A stretch of 64,000 bases of DNA, from positions 112,315-176,314 of the forward strand of contig QANY01008827.1 in the NCBI GenBank assembly GCA_003255025.1. The letters run 5' to 3'. The position numbers and the translations under genes were made by a program. Shown piece after piece: positions 39,945-52,521 of this stretch; within the stretch, counting starts at the first letter, position 1, and every line of letters starts with the position of its first letter. Below the pieces are notes generated by a model, which had not been told where the DNA came from, searched no databases, and worked only from the letters and a program-made list of their open reading frames with translations. The stretch comes from Datisca glomerata (taxonomy: Eukaryota; Streptophyta; Magnoliopsida; Cucurbitales; Datiscaceae).

Positions 39945-40942
39945 TGATGAGGATCCGATTACACAAGCTCAAAGGATGGATCTACTTCAAGTAGTAAGCA
40001 GTCAAATCAAAAGAGCTAGAGAAAAGAGAATGACTGAAGCACTCAATATGAGTATGACGTGGAGTATGATGTGGCATATGGCAGCCTACATGGAGCATGC
40101 CGTGGCATATGGCAGCCTACATGGAGCATGACGTGGCATCCAATATAGGAGCCTTCATAGAGAATTCTGTGGCGTCCAACATGGCAGCCACATGGAGCAT
40201 GATGTGGCATCCAACATGACATCCTTTGTCGAGCATGATGTGGCATACAACATGGCAGCCCACATGGAGATGAGTTGGCATCCTACATGGCATTCCACAT
40301 GGAGCATGATGTGGCGTTCAATATGGTAGTCCACATGGAGCATGACTTGGAATTTTGAATGATGACAAGGAAGCAAGATAAATTGACAATCTTAACCTAG
40401 AAGTAGACAGCCAATAGGAGTCTATTGGAGCATGACATTTTGGCAATCCTAACCTACAAGTGGACAGCCAATAGGAATCTTTTGGGTGACTAGTTCCTTA
40501 TTTACTACAATTAATATTTATTTATCTTTTAAATTTAGTTTAGTTTGTTTATACACTTTAGGACTCTTTAGGCTTCTAGTTTTTCTATTTAAGCATAGTT
40601 TCACAATGTATTAGAAAAAAAACTTTTGATCAATATAATTTCTTGGTGAGAGTTTTCTCTTTGCTTCTTCTTAGAACTTTTCAGATTTATCAAGAATATT
40701 CTTGTGGCATCTAAAACCTAGACTTATCACTCACTTTTCCTTCTTGTTCTTGAGTGTGGCGTCTAAACCATACATTTGGTTCTTTTCGAAGCATCAATTT
40801 GGGTCTTAGGTCGGATACCTAAGGTTCTCTTTGTGTCATAGAAAATGGGTCGGGGTTTCTTCTTCTTTAAAATCAATCCTTGGGTTCTTGAACCATCATT
40901 GTTATCGGATTTCATCGCAAAGCGACGGTGAGGTTCATATCA
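39945..40942 (+). mobile_element. Gypsy-1 LTR (998 bp), 3' LTR of the truncated copy
   Basis: TGATGAGGATCC to GTTCATATCA, preceded by a polypurine tract. It contains the minisatellite at 40,055-40,355 and the conserved third with TATCAAGAATATTCTTG. The right flank is minus-strand LINE-B. No 5' LTR belongs to it in the window. Confidence 0.9.
40055..40355 (+). repeat. 36-bp minisatellite in the gypsy-1 LTR
   Basis: Diverged units (GGAGCATGACGTGGCATCC, ATGGCAGCC) including a 30-bp direct duplication GTGGCATATGGCAGCCTAC at 40,070 and 40,102. Confidence 0.88.
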
Positions 40943-42130
40943 CAGGACTAGTTGCTTAAGGTAATGGGAGCTGGATATTCCTGAGTTCTAGAAACTCCAT
41001 TGTATTGGTCTCCCTACCATTAAGAATAATACCACTTACTTTGGATTCGAGTTTCCATGCACCACCTGACAAATTCTCTGTCCAAATTTGGGCAACAAAG
41101 GACCTGAGGGGTGCCAAGGTTCAGTTAAGAGATTGATCACCCTACCATTACCTATAAAGGCTTTGCGAAAGGGCAGGAATTTACTCTTAAGCTTGAGGAT
41201 CTTTCTCCAAACCCACGATGGATTTGAAGGGATTGGAGTTATGAATATGGAGCTTTTCCTTACAAGATAGATCTGGCAACAATTTTTCAATAATGAGTGC
41301 TTTGATATCATCATCATCATAAAACCATAAGTGCTTTGCCACTGCCACCTCATTGGCTGATACCAACTCCTTACGACTCAGACCTCCTTGGGCCTATCAC
41401 AGCAAATATCAACCCAGGCCACCTTAGCACCAGTATGCTTACTCTCTACCCCATTCCATAAGTAATTCCTAAAAATGTCTTGGACCTTCTTTATCACTTT
41501 CTTTGGTAGAATGAAGGGCCCAGCCCAAATTTTAAACATTGCCATCAACACTGATTTAACGAGTTGTAATCTCCTAGCATAACTAAGAAGTTTGGAGTCC
41601 CAAGATATTATTCTCTCTGTAATCCTATTGACTAAAGTGTCACAGTCACTTTTGCCCAGCTTTGAGGTAATCAAGGGCATTTCCAAATATCTCAAGGAAT
41701 TTCCCTAAAGGTAAATCCAATACAGATAGAATATCAATTATGTGTTCCTCTTGGACTCCTGAAAGGAATATTTGGCTCTTTAGCTTGTTAGGTTGAGACC
41801 TGAAATGCATTCAAAGATCTCTAAAGTATCTTTAATGGTCTGTACTGACTCTTTAGTCCCTTTACAAAGTATAAGAAAACCATCAGCAAAGCAAAGGTTC
41901 ACAATTTTTAGCTTCTCACATCTCCAATGGTACTGAAACTCAGCATGTGAAGCTCCAAATTGTAGTAAGCCAGTAAGAATCTCCATGATGATCACAAAGA
42001 GGTAGGGGGAGATGGGGTTCCCTTGCATAATACCTTTGGCTCCTCTGAAATAGCCATGAAGATCTCCATTTATCTTAATAGAGTAAGAAGGAGAGGAAAT
42101 TCACACCATAATCCAGGAGATAAAAGGAGT
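40943..42130 (-). pseudogene. LINE-B ORF2 fragment (RT palm to C-terminal region)
   Basis: On the minus strand, from 42,130: ISSPSYSIKINGDLHGYF, QGNPISPYLFVIIMEILTGL and NLCFADGFLILCKG, where FADG replaces FADD, so the second catalytic aspartate is lost. The thumb follows in other frames (KLLSYARRLQLVKSVL, FRNYLWNGVESKHTGAKVAW), then SNPSWVWRKILKLKSKFLPF and PWHPSGPLLPKFGQR at 41,036-41,353. It is cut by the gypsy-1 LTR at 40,942 and by satellite at 42,130. Several frame breaks are present. Confidence 0.87.
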
Positions 42131-43224
42131 CTCATTGGGTCTTATTAACTCTGTATGGCAATATAGGCAACTAAGATGACCAAAACACTCAACATCCTTA
42201 TCCCAAACATGTTTTGGTTGTCAAAACTCAGTTCGAGTACATGACATGCCCAAAAGATCATTGTTTTGCCAAGTTCAACTAGTTTGGGCCTAAACAAGTT
42301 CCATTGGATCTTTTTGACTCCGTATGGCACTAGAAGCACATAAAACGACCACAACACTCCAAATTATTATCCCAAACGTGTTTTGGGTGTCAAAAATCAG
42401 CTCGAGTACATGTCATGCCCAAAAGATCCAAGTTTAGTCAAGTTCATCTTGTTTGGGCCTAAACATGTCCCATTTTGTCTTACTGACTCCGTATGGCATT
42501 AGAAGAACCTAAAATTGCCAAAACACTCAACATCCTTATCCCAAACATGTTTTGATTGGCAAAGGTCAGTTCGAGTACATGACATGCCCAAAAGAATCAA
42601 GTTTTGCCAAGTTCATCTAGTTTGGACCTAAACAAGTCCCATTGGGTTTTTCAGACTCTGTATGGCACTAGAAGCACACGACCACAACACTCCAAATTCT
42701 TATCACAAATGTGTTTTGGGTGTGAAAAATCAGTTCGAGTTTAACCAAGTTTATCTAGTTTGGACCTAAACATGTCCCATTTTGTCTTATTTGCTCCGTA
42801 CGGCATTAGAAGAACCTAAAATGACCAAAACACTCAATATCCTTATACCAAACGTGTTTTGATTGTCAAAGGTCAGCTCGAGTACATGACATGCCCAACA
42901 GATCCAAGTTTTGCCAAGTTCATCCAGTTTGGACCTAAACTTGTCATGTTGGGTCTTTTTGACTCAGTATGGCACTAAAAAAACACAAAACTTCCAGAAC
43001 ACTCTAAATTCTTATTCGAAATGTGTTTTGGGTGTCAAAAGTCAGTTCGAGTAAATCCCATGCTAGAAGATCAAAGTTTAGCCAAGTTCATCGAGTTTGG
43101 GCCTAAACATGTACCATTGGTTCTTATTGACACCGTATGGCACTAGAAGCACCTAAAATGACAAAAACACTCCAAATCCTTATCGCAAATGTGTTTTTGG
43201 TGTCAAAAGTAAGTTCGAGTACAT
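42131..43224 (+). repeat. 169-bp satellite block S4
   Basis: About six and a half monomers in plus orientation. The CAAAAGATC landmark at 42,251 and 42,420 gives a period of exactly 169 bp. A few units have deletions (for example about 42,675-42,745). No genes. Confidence 0.95.
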
Positions 43225-45018
43225 TTTTTTTTCGGTAAAATAAAAAATTGTATAAACCGAAGAAGAAACATACAAATATACAAGGGGCATACCACAGGAA
43301 AAAGACACAAATAAAAAGGAACCAGCCAACACACAAGCTGGAGGCACCCAAACACTAACAGAAGATTACAAGTGATAACATCCTAAAGAAACAGAAGAAC
43401 CAAGCTTAATTGTCAAAAATAGAGGCATTCAATCCCCAGGCAAGCTGAATGGTTTTGTTATCTTCAGTCACTGAAAACCCTTTAAGACTCAAAAATCTAC
43501 CTTTAATGGCATTTCTAATGCAAGCCAAGACCACTTTCTTGTCCCTCATTTTGCCCTCAAAGACTCGATTATTTCTCTCTCTCCAGATATGATAGACAAA
43601 CGAGCTGAACATAAGCTTCAACATAAGGCTCAAGAAGTAACCTTTCCTAGCTTTCACAAGGAGCCAGGAGATAAGTTGATTCCAGTTCCTAGGAGAAGAC
43701 ACCAAGCCACACAAACCAACCAAATTCTGCCAAATAAAGCTAGAATAAGGGCAAGAAGCAAACAGGTGTTCAGAAGATTCTGAAGGATGCAAGCAAAGAA
43801 CACAGCTACTAACATTGGAAAACCCAGGAGAGGAGGTCCAAGCAGCCAATCTATCCGCAGTTGCAAGCCTATTAAGAACAGCAAGCCAAGTAATAAAGCT
43901 ATATCTGGGAATATGCTTCTTAAACCAAATAAGAGGAGCCCATCTCACTTTTTCACTTGCTGGAGCCAGTTTCCTATAAGTGTGCCCCACAGAGAAAAGA
44001 CCAGAGGGAGAAAGAGTCCAAATCCAAGAGTCCAAAGAGGACTCTTTAGGAGGGGGAAGATGGATCTCTCTAATAGTGATAAGCTCATGGGAGCTAGAAA
44101 TAGGCCAGTTCCAAGCTGCATTCTGGATCACTGAGCTGACCTTGGTAGTCCAATCCCAACCTGTACCAAAATAAATCCTAGGACCAAACCTTTGAGAAAG
44201 AGCCCCCAAAGGGTGCCAAGGGTCCAATAGAAGAGAGATCTGCTCCCCATTTCCCACAAGAGCTTTGCAATACCCAGCAAACTTGTCTCTGATTTTCAGA
44301 ATTTTCCTCCAACTCCAAGAAGGATTAGTGGCAAGCTTAACCAAGAAGATAGAGCTCTTCTTGATCAAGAAAAACTTGCACCAATCCTTCCAAAGGGAAG
44401 CTTTATCCAAAGAGACCAGGAACCAGAAATGCTTAGCCACAGCCACTTCATTAGCTAGAGAGAGATCTCTAAGGCCCAAACCTCCTTGGGACTTATCAAG
44501 GCACAAGTCACTCCAAGCCACTTTAGCACCAGAATGCTTTACAGCTGAAGCGTTCCACAAGTAATTCCTAATAACCACCTTAATCATATTTAAGATTTTC
44601 TTGGGAAGAATAAATAAGCCAGCCCAGTATTGAAAGATAGCATAGAGCACGGATTTAACCAACTGTAATCTTCCAGCATAAGAAAGGTAGTTAGACTCCC
44701 AAGACTTCACCCTAGCTGTGATATGGTCTACTAGGGTGATACAATCTGTTTTTCTAAGCTTTGAGGAAATCAAAGGAACCCCCAAGTATCTCATAGGTAG
44801 CTCCCCAATGCTGAAATTGCACAAGTCCAGAATTGCTTGAGAAGTGGAAGGATGGACCCCAGACATGAAAATCTGACTTTTTTGTAGATTAGGTTGAAGA
44901 CCAGACATGGCCTCAAACAAGTTTAAGCTCTCCATAATAAGATGAACAGAAGTAATATCACCCTTACAGAAGATAAAGATATCATCAGCAAAGCACAAGT
45001 TAACAATACCAAGCTCCT
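43225..45018 (-). pseudogene. LINE-A copy, 5'-truncated in RT, young
   Basis: The frame 43,406-45,043 is open for 545 residues and nearly identical to the C-terminal part of the intact ORF2. By eye there are only single-residue changes such as FSVTED for FSETED, LVKARKG for LVKAKKG, and DDIFIF for DDLFIF. The element starts just upstream of FADD (KELGIVNLCFADD), so finger and palm are missing and it cannot be active. It is embedded in satellite, with TACAT on both sides (43,220-43,224 and 45,019-45,023), partly overlapping LINE sequence. The first nine codons of the open frame (MDLLGMSC and on) are satellite sequence. The 3' end has TTTACCGAAAAAAAA (antisense) and a hairpin with one mismatch. 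Confidence 0.92.
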
Positions 45019-47080
45019 TACATGACATACCCAAAAGATCCATGTTTTGTCAAGTTAATCTAGTTTGGGCCTAAACACGTCACATTGGATCTTTTTGATT
45101 CTGTATGACACGCTAGAAGCACCTAAAATAAAAAAAACACTAAAAATCCTTATCCCAAACACGTCCCATTGGGTCTTTCTGAGTCCATATGGAACTAGAA
45201 ACACCTAAAATGACCAGAACACTCTAAATTCGAATGCCAAACGCGGTTAGGGTGTCAAAAGTGAGTTTGAGTACATGCCATGCCCAAAAGATCGAAGAAA
45301 CCAAGTTCGTTTAGTTTGGGCCTAAACACCTCCCATCGAATCTTTTGGCTCCCTATGGCACTACAAGCACCTAAAATGTCCAAAACTTTCCAAATTCTTA
45401 TCCCAACCGTGTTCTGGTTGTCAAAAGTATGTTCGAGTACATGCCATGCCAAAAAGATTCAAGTTTAGCAAGGTTCATCTAGTTTTATCCTAAACACGCC
45501 CCATTGGTTCTTGTTGACTCTGTATGGCACTAGATGCACCTAAAATGACCATAACACTCAAAGTTCATATCCCAAACATGTTTTGGGTGCCAAATGTTAG
45601 TTGGAGTACATGCCATGCCCAAACAATCCAAGTTTAACCAAGTTCATCTAGTTTGGACCTAAACAAGTCCCATTGGGTTTTCCTCACTTCGTATGGCACT
45701 ACAAGCATATAAAACGACCACAACACTCCCAATTCATATCCCAAACGTGTTTTGGGTGTCAAAAAAATCAGTTCGAGTACATGCCATGCCCAAAAGATCC
45801 AAGTTTAACCAAGTTCATCTTGTTTGAACCTAAACATGTCCTATTTTGTCTTATTGGCTCCGTATAGCATTAGAAGAACCTAAACATGGCCAAAACACTC
45901 AACATCCTTATACCAAACGTGTTTTGATTGTCAAAGGTCAGCTTAAGTACATGACATGCCCAACAGATCTAAGTTGTACAAGTTCATCTAGTTTGGACCT
46001 AAACCAATCTCGTTGCGTCTTTTTGACTCGGTATGACACCAGAAGCACCCAAAAAGACACAACGCTCTAAATTCTTATCCCAAACATGTTTTTGGTGTCA
46101 AAAGTTAGTTCGAGTACATGTCATTCCAAAAGATCCCAGTTAGGCCAAGTTCATCTAGTTTGGGCCTAAACACATCCCATTGGTTCTTTTTTTTCTCCGT
46201 ATGGCACTAGAAGCCTAAAAATGACCACAAAAATCCAAGTTCTTTATCCCCAATGTGTTTTGGGGGTCAAAAGTTAGTTTGAGTACATGCGATGCCCCAA
46301 AGATTTAAGTTTATCTAAGTTCGTCTAGTTTTTGCCTCAAAATGTCCCATTGGCTCCTTTTGACTCCGTATGGCACTAGAATCACCTAAAATGACCAAAA
46401 CACTCTAAATTCTTATCCCAACCATGTTTTTCTTGTCAAAAGTAAGTTCGAGTACATGACATGCCCAAAAGATACAAGCTTAGCAAGGTTCATCTAGTTT
46501 CAGCCTAAACACGTCCCACTGGTTCTTTTTTAGTCCATATTGCACTAGAAGCAATTAAAACGACCAAAACACTCCAATTTCTTATCCCAAATGTGTTTTG
46601 GGTGTCTAAAGTCAGTTCGAGTACATGCCATACCCAAAAGATCCATATTTAGCCAAATTCATATAGTTTGAGTGTAAACACGTCCCATTGGGTGTTATTG
46701 ACTCCATATGGCACTAGAAGAACCTAAAATGACCAAAACACTCCAAATTATAATCCCAAACATGTTTTGGGTGTCAAAATTTAGTTCAAGTACATGTCAT
46801 GCCCAAAAGATCCACGTTTGCCAAGTTTATCTAGCTTGGGCCTAAACACACCCTATTGGGTTTTTTTACTCCATATGGCATTAGAAGCACCTAAAACGAT
46901 CACAACGCTCCAAATTCTTATGCTAAACATGTTTTGGGTTCCAAAAGTGAGTTTGAATACATGTCATGCCCAAAAGATCCAAGTTTTGCCAAGTTCATCT
47001 AGTTTGGGCCTAAATATGTCCCGTTGGGTATTTTTGACTCCGTACGGCACTAGATGTACACTTGAAGTTCTTATCCCAAA
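45019..47080 (+). repeat. 169-bp satellite block S5
   Basis: About twelve monomers in plus orientation, in phase with S4 across the LINE-A insertion. An internally shortened monomer at about 45,130-45,180 and another next to the LINE at 47,045-47,080 lack parts of the unit. No genes. Confidence 0.95.
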
Positions 47081-47095
47081 TTGTCTTAAATCATC

Positions 47096-48826
47096 TTGCT
47101 TGGAGAAGAGGAAAAGCAGCTGCCAAACATATCAAAAGGGAGAGGTGACAGCTCCTTTTTGGAAAGTGGGTGTGATGTGGTCAGCTTGGGGAAGAGTGAG
47201 GCTCCAGCTCCCAAGCTTCAACTTGGTCAACAATCTACGACTATCCTTTCTAATAAAGGAAAGGACACTCAAAAAGGTAATTCTTTATAAGATAAGGCTC
47301 CTCTCTCCCATCATGACGTGGACAGCCCGTTAGGGTGACAGGTGGCAGCTTCTTTGTCTAAGGGGAAAGAGAAAGTAGATGGTGTTTTGATAGAAGGGAA
47401 AGAGAAAGAAGATATTTCACTTTTCTATGACAATGATGTGAACATAGGTGGAGTTCCAAAGCTGGTGGCAGATCCTCTCTCCTCCCTTAGCTCAACCTCA
47501 GCATTGATTGTGAGTGACAAGGTGGATTTGACTTCTACCAAAGATGTCAAGGGCTGCCATGGTCGTGGGTTTGAGCTTGGAGAAATCTCTCTCTCCCCTA
47601 AACCAGATTCTAATGGAAAACAGAAGGTGAGCTCACATGAGAATAGAGTTTATAAAGACCTTTTAGCTAATAAGAGTTTTGCTCATGAGAAACCGGCTGG
47701 TTCATGGGCTGAAAAGGTTAAAGGTAACCTGAAAAAGAAGCTAAGCTTAGGTTATGTGAGCTCTTCCTTTACAGAAAATGGTAATGTCACAGTTAAGCTT
47801 CCTGATTATATTACTAAAGAAATTTTTTCTAGGTGGGAAGGCTGCCTTGTTGGCTACTTTGTTGGAAGGGCAGCTCCATCACACTTAGTTAAGAAAATTG
47901 CTTTGCAACTTTGGGCTAAAAGAGGAATTCAGGAGGTCTCGGCTGCCAGAGGCTTTTTCTATTTCAAATTTGGCTCTGTGGAGAATAGAAACTCAGTCTT
48001 AGAAGATGGACCTTGGCACCTCTTAGGTAGGCCTGTTGTGCTTCAAGAGTGGCAGCCAAATGTTAAATTTTCAAAGGAGAAACTTTCAACCCTTCCAATT
48101 TGGGTTAAATTGTGGAATGTTCCAATTGAATTATGGACTGAATAAGTCACATTGCTAGTGCTGTGGGTATACCTTCTCACTCTGACAATGCTACTGCCTC
48201 TGGTTATAGACATGATTATGCTAGAGTTTGTGTGAAAAGTTCAGCCTCCTCTGATTTGATTAAGTTTTTCACCATTGACCTGGGCCTTGACGGATGGGTT
48301 CCAGTGGTGGTGGAGGTGGAGTATGAGTGTCTACCTAAGAGATGTGCTAAATTTTGCCTCTTTGGTCATGATTGTGATGCTAAAGTGGCCCCTAAGAATA
48401 ATCTAGCTAGTGAGGAAGAAACCGCTAGCAAAGATTCTTCTCCCCAAGATAATAGGGAGCTTATGGTTTATGAGGAGCCAAAGGGTGAAATCTCTCCTCC
48501 CTTTCCTCTTAATACCATCCATGTGGAAGACCAAGACAATGAATGGACTCAGGTGGTTAGCAAAAGGAAGGGTAAGGGTCTCATTGAGCCTTGTGAGGAT
48601 AAAAATGAGCCTCAAGCCTCTTCTGACTCTACATTGAGTTTTGCTCCCCCCAAAGCTTCCTCAATTGTCAAATATCACTATCCAACCTGATCCTTCTCCC
48701 AAGCTCTCTAAATCAGCTTTGAAGAGGTTGAAAAAAAAGCGAATGGCTGAAGACTCTTTCTTATTGGCTGATCAAGTTACTCAGGCTCCCCCTGAGAATG
48801 GTGACTCTCTCTCCCCCTTTTTATGA
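47096..48826 (+). pseudogene. LINE-A ORF1 (gag-like; DUF4283-like domain and CCHC knuckle)
   Basis: ORF1 of plant L1 elements is an RNA-binding protein of the ribonucleoprotein particle. The N-terminal low-complexity part is interrupted by stops near 47,290 and 47,334. The main open frame 47,342-48,145 contains LFYDNDVNIGGVPKLVADPL, HENRVYKDLLANKS and the DUF4283-like domain (TVKLPDYITKEIFSRWEGCL, RNSVLEDGPWHLLGRPVVLQ, LPIWVKLWNVPIELW). A shift at about 48,145 leads to YECLPKRCAKFCLFGHDC, the knuckle, in 48,163-48,690. One extra A near 48,671 shifts the C-terminus (KSALKRLKKKRMAEDS) to 48,641-48,826. The stop TGA 48,824-48,826 overlaps the ORF2 ATG 48,823-48,825. Dead because of these breaks. 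Confidence 0.87.
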
Positions 48827-51800
48827 TTAATTTAGCTTCTTGGAATATAAGAGGGCTTAATGGCCTTCTAAAGCAAACTGAAGTTAGGAAACTTTATAAA
48901 GACTTTAAATTATCTTTTTGTGCTTTAGTTGAGACTAAGATCAAGTGTAATAATTTTGCTGGACTTTCTAGATTTGTTTTTCCCAATTGAGCTACCTTTG
49001 CTAACCATTCTCCTACTAGCAAAGGTAGAATTGTTTTAGCTTGGGATCCCAAGATTTTGGATGTTCTTCTAATTGATGCATTTGATGAAGCTATGTTTTG
49101 TAAGCTAACCATTCTCCATGAAAAGACAGATTTCTTTGTCTCTGTGGTGAATGCAGCCAATGATGATATATCCAGGAAGCCTTTGTGGGAAAAGCTTGGC
49201 TCTCATAAGACATTAAGTCAGGGGAAGCCTTGGCTAATTCTTGGTGACTTTAATTCTATTTTGAAGCCTATTGAGCATTGTGGTGGTGATTTCAAGTGGA
49301 ATGATAGCTCAATTCACATTGCTTCTTTGTCTTGATCATTTGGAGGTTCTCGACCTCCCTTATAGTGGCTGTCAATTCACCTGGTGGAATGGTCAAGTTG
49401 GTGAGGGTAGCAAGATGCGCAAGCTCGATAGAGCCGTGGTTAACGGTGATTGGGCTATGTTGTTTCCTGCTACTTCTTGCCATTTTCACACCCCGGGTAT
49501 CTCTGATCACTCTCCTATTATTATTCAGCTTAGGGCTAACTCAGCTAGACCTAAGCCTTCTTTTAAGTTCTTTGATTTTTGGATGGATTTTGAAGGCTTC
49601 TGGGCTGCTCTTAAGGATGCTTGGGAGATTGAGGTGTTTGGGACAACCATGTTTTGCATCTATAAGAAGCTTAAATCCTTTAAATTTGCTCTTAAGAAAT
49701 TTAATGCCTCTTTTTGCTCAGATATTTCTAAAAGGGCTCTTATGGCTAGAGAAGCCCTCTCTAAAGTGCAAGCTGACCTTATTGCCTCTCCTAGTGTTGT
49801 CTCTCTTCAAGAGGAGGAGAAAATTAGATTAGCTGATTTCACTAAGCTTAGGAATGCAGAAGAAGATTTTCTGAGGAAAAAACGCAGAGTTGATTGGCTT
49901 GCCTTGGGTGATCAGAATTCCTCTTTCTTTTTTCAGAAACTAAAGAAGAATAGAGTCAGATCAAGAATTAATCAGTTGGTTAATGAGGAGGGTGACCTTA
50001 TTACTGATGACCAGGCTATCAAAGATCAAATTCTTTCTTATTATGGGAATCTTCTTGGGACTTCTCACATTGATCAGGAGGTGGATTGGAGTGTTCTCTC
50101 TCAGATTCTCCCTAATAAGCTCTCTCAAGCTCACTTAGCTATCCTCAACCACCCTTATACAGAGGAAGACGTTCACACAACTATGTTTAGTTTGGGGAGT
50201 AGTAAAGCCCCTGGTCCAGATGGCTTCTCTGCTGGTTTCTTCAAAAGATGTTGGCATATTGTGGGCAAAGATGTTACTAAGGCTGTTTTGGAGTTTTTTA
50301 GCTCCCAATTATTATTGAAACAGGTTAACTCTACTGCCATTGCTCTTATACCTAAGGTCCCCAATCCTTCTAAGGTTGGTGACTTTAGGCCTATATCTTG
50401 TTGTAATGTTGTTTATAAATGCATTTCTAAAATGCTTGCTGATAGACTTAAAAGAGTGCTCCCTGATCTTATTAGTAGCAACCAGACTGCTTTTGTGCCA
50501 GGGAGGAGAAATTGCTGACAACATCCTCTTATCTCAAGATCTGGTTAGAGGTTACCATAGGCCTTCTAATAGTCACAGATGTGCTTTCAAGTTTGATATA
50601 AAAAAGGCTTATGATAGCTTGAATTGGGAGAGTATCGGGAGAATCTTTGACTGTTTGGGGTTTCCTGATCATTTCTCTAACTGTGTGATGGAGTGTATCT
50701 CCTCTCCTTCTTTCTCTATTGTGGTCAATGGTGAGTTGACTGGCTACTTCTTTGGTGCTAAAGGGCTTAGACTGGGTGATCCTATCTCTCCCTATCTGTT
50801 TGTGTTGGTTATGGAGGTTCTATCTGGTATTCTCAAGCATGCTTCTCATAAAGCGGACTTTGGCTATCACTGGAGGTGTAAGGAGCTTGGTATTGTTAAC
50901 TTGTGCTTTGCTGATGATCTCTTTATCTTCTGTAAGGGTGATATTACTTCTGTTCAACTTATTATGGAGAGCTTAAACTTGTTTGAGGCCATGTCTGGTC
51001 TTCAACCTAATCAACAAAAAAGTCAGATTTTCATGTCTTGGGTCCATCCATCCACTTCTCAAGCAATTCTGGATTTGTGCAATTTCAGCATTGGGGAGCT
51101 TCCTATGAGATACTTGGGGGTTCCTTTGATTTCCTCAAAGCTTAGAAAAATAGATTGTATCACCCTAGTAGACCATTTCACAACTAGGGTGAAGTCTTGG
51201 GAGTCTAACGACCTTTCTTATGCTGGAAGATTACAGTTGGTTAAATCCGTGCTCTATACTATTTTTCAATACTGGGCTGGCTTATTTATTCTTCCCAAGA
51301 AGATATTCAATATGATTCAGGTGGTTATTAGGAATTACTTGTGGAAAGCATCAGCTGTAAAGCATTCTGGTGCTAAAGTGGCTTGGAGTGACTTGTGCCT
51401 TGATAAGTCCCAAGGAGGTTTGGGCCTTAGAGATCTCTCTCTAGCTAATGAAGTTGTTGTGGCTAAGCATTTCTGGTTCCTGGTCTCTTTGGATAAAGCC
51501 TCCCTTTGGAATGATTGGTGCACGTTTTTCTTGATCAAGAAGAGCTCTATCTTCTTGGATAAGCTTACCACTAATCCTTCTTGGAGTTGGAGGAAAATTC
51601 TAAAAATCAGAGACAAGTTTGCTGCGTATTGCAAAGCTCTTGTGGGAAATGGTGAGCAGATCTCTCTTCTCTTGGACCCTTGGAACCCTTTGGGGGCTCT
51701 TTCTCAAAGGTTTGGACCTAGGATTCTTTTTGGTACTGGTTGGGATTGGACTACCAAGGTCAGCTCAGTGATCCAGAATGCAGCTTGGAACTGGCCTATT

Positions 51801-52521
51801 TCTAACTCCCATGAGCTTATCACAATTAGAGAGGTCCATCGTCCCCTTCCTAAAGAGTCCTCTTTGGACTCTTGGATTTGGACTCTTTCTCCCTCTGGTC
51901 TTTTCTCTGTGGGGCACACTTATAGGAAACTACGTTTCTTATGCTGGAAGATTACATCTGGCTCCAACTGGTGAAAAAGTGAGATGGGCTCCTCTTGTTT
52001 GGTTTAAGAAGCATATTCCCAGATATAGCTTTATTACTTGGCTTGCTGTTCTTAATAGGCTTGCAACTGCGAATAGATTGGCTGCTTGGACCACCTCTCA
52101 TGGGTCTTCCAATGTTAGTAGTTGTGTATTTTGCTTGCATCCTTCAGAATCTTCTGAACACCTGTTTGTTTCTTGCCCTTATTCTAGCTTTATTTGGCAG
52201 AATTTGGTTGGTTTATGTGGCTTGGTGTCTTCTCCTAGAAACTGGAATCAACTTATATCCTGGCTCCTTGTGAAAGCTAAGAAAGGTTACTTCTTGAGCC
52301 TTATGTTGAAGCTTATGTTCAGCTCGTTTGTCTATCATATCTGGAGAGAGAGAAATAATCGAGTCTTTAAGGGCAAAATGAGGGACAAGAAAGTGGTCTT
52401 GGCTTGCATTAGAAATGCCATTAAAGGTAGATTTTTGAGTCTTAAAGGATTTTCTGTGACTGAAGATAACAAAACCATTCAGCTTGCCTGGGGATTGAAT
52501 GCCTCTATTTTTGACAATTAA
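48823..52521 (+). pseudogene. LINE-A ORF2, frameshifted copy
   Basis: It starts MINLASWNIRGLNGLL. A TGA replaces the W codon in FPNWATF at about 48,988, and frames shift near 49,330 and 50,515. The endonuclease motifs GDFNSIL (D and N kept) and PGISDHSPIIIQL are visible. In the RT, VDIKKAYD has become FDIKKAYD, RQGDP has become RLGDP, and FADD is intact (about 50,910). The C-terminal half is open at 50,340-51,974. There a 28-base insertion at 51,932-51,959 shifts the frame; it contains 22 bases copied from 51,214-51,235. The rest continues at 51,778-52,521 to GLNASIFDN. Compared with 34,833-38,501 it is the older copy. Confidence 0.9.

Noticed and set aside
46794..47333. 179-residue frame bridging satellite and LINE 5' end
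   Set aside because: Its first 110 residues are satellite monomers in translation and the rest is an off-frame reading of the LINE start.
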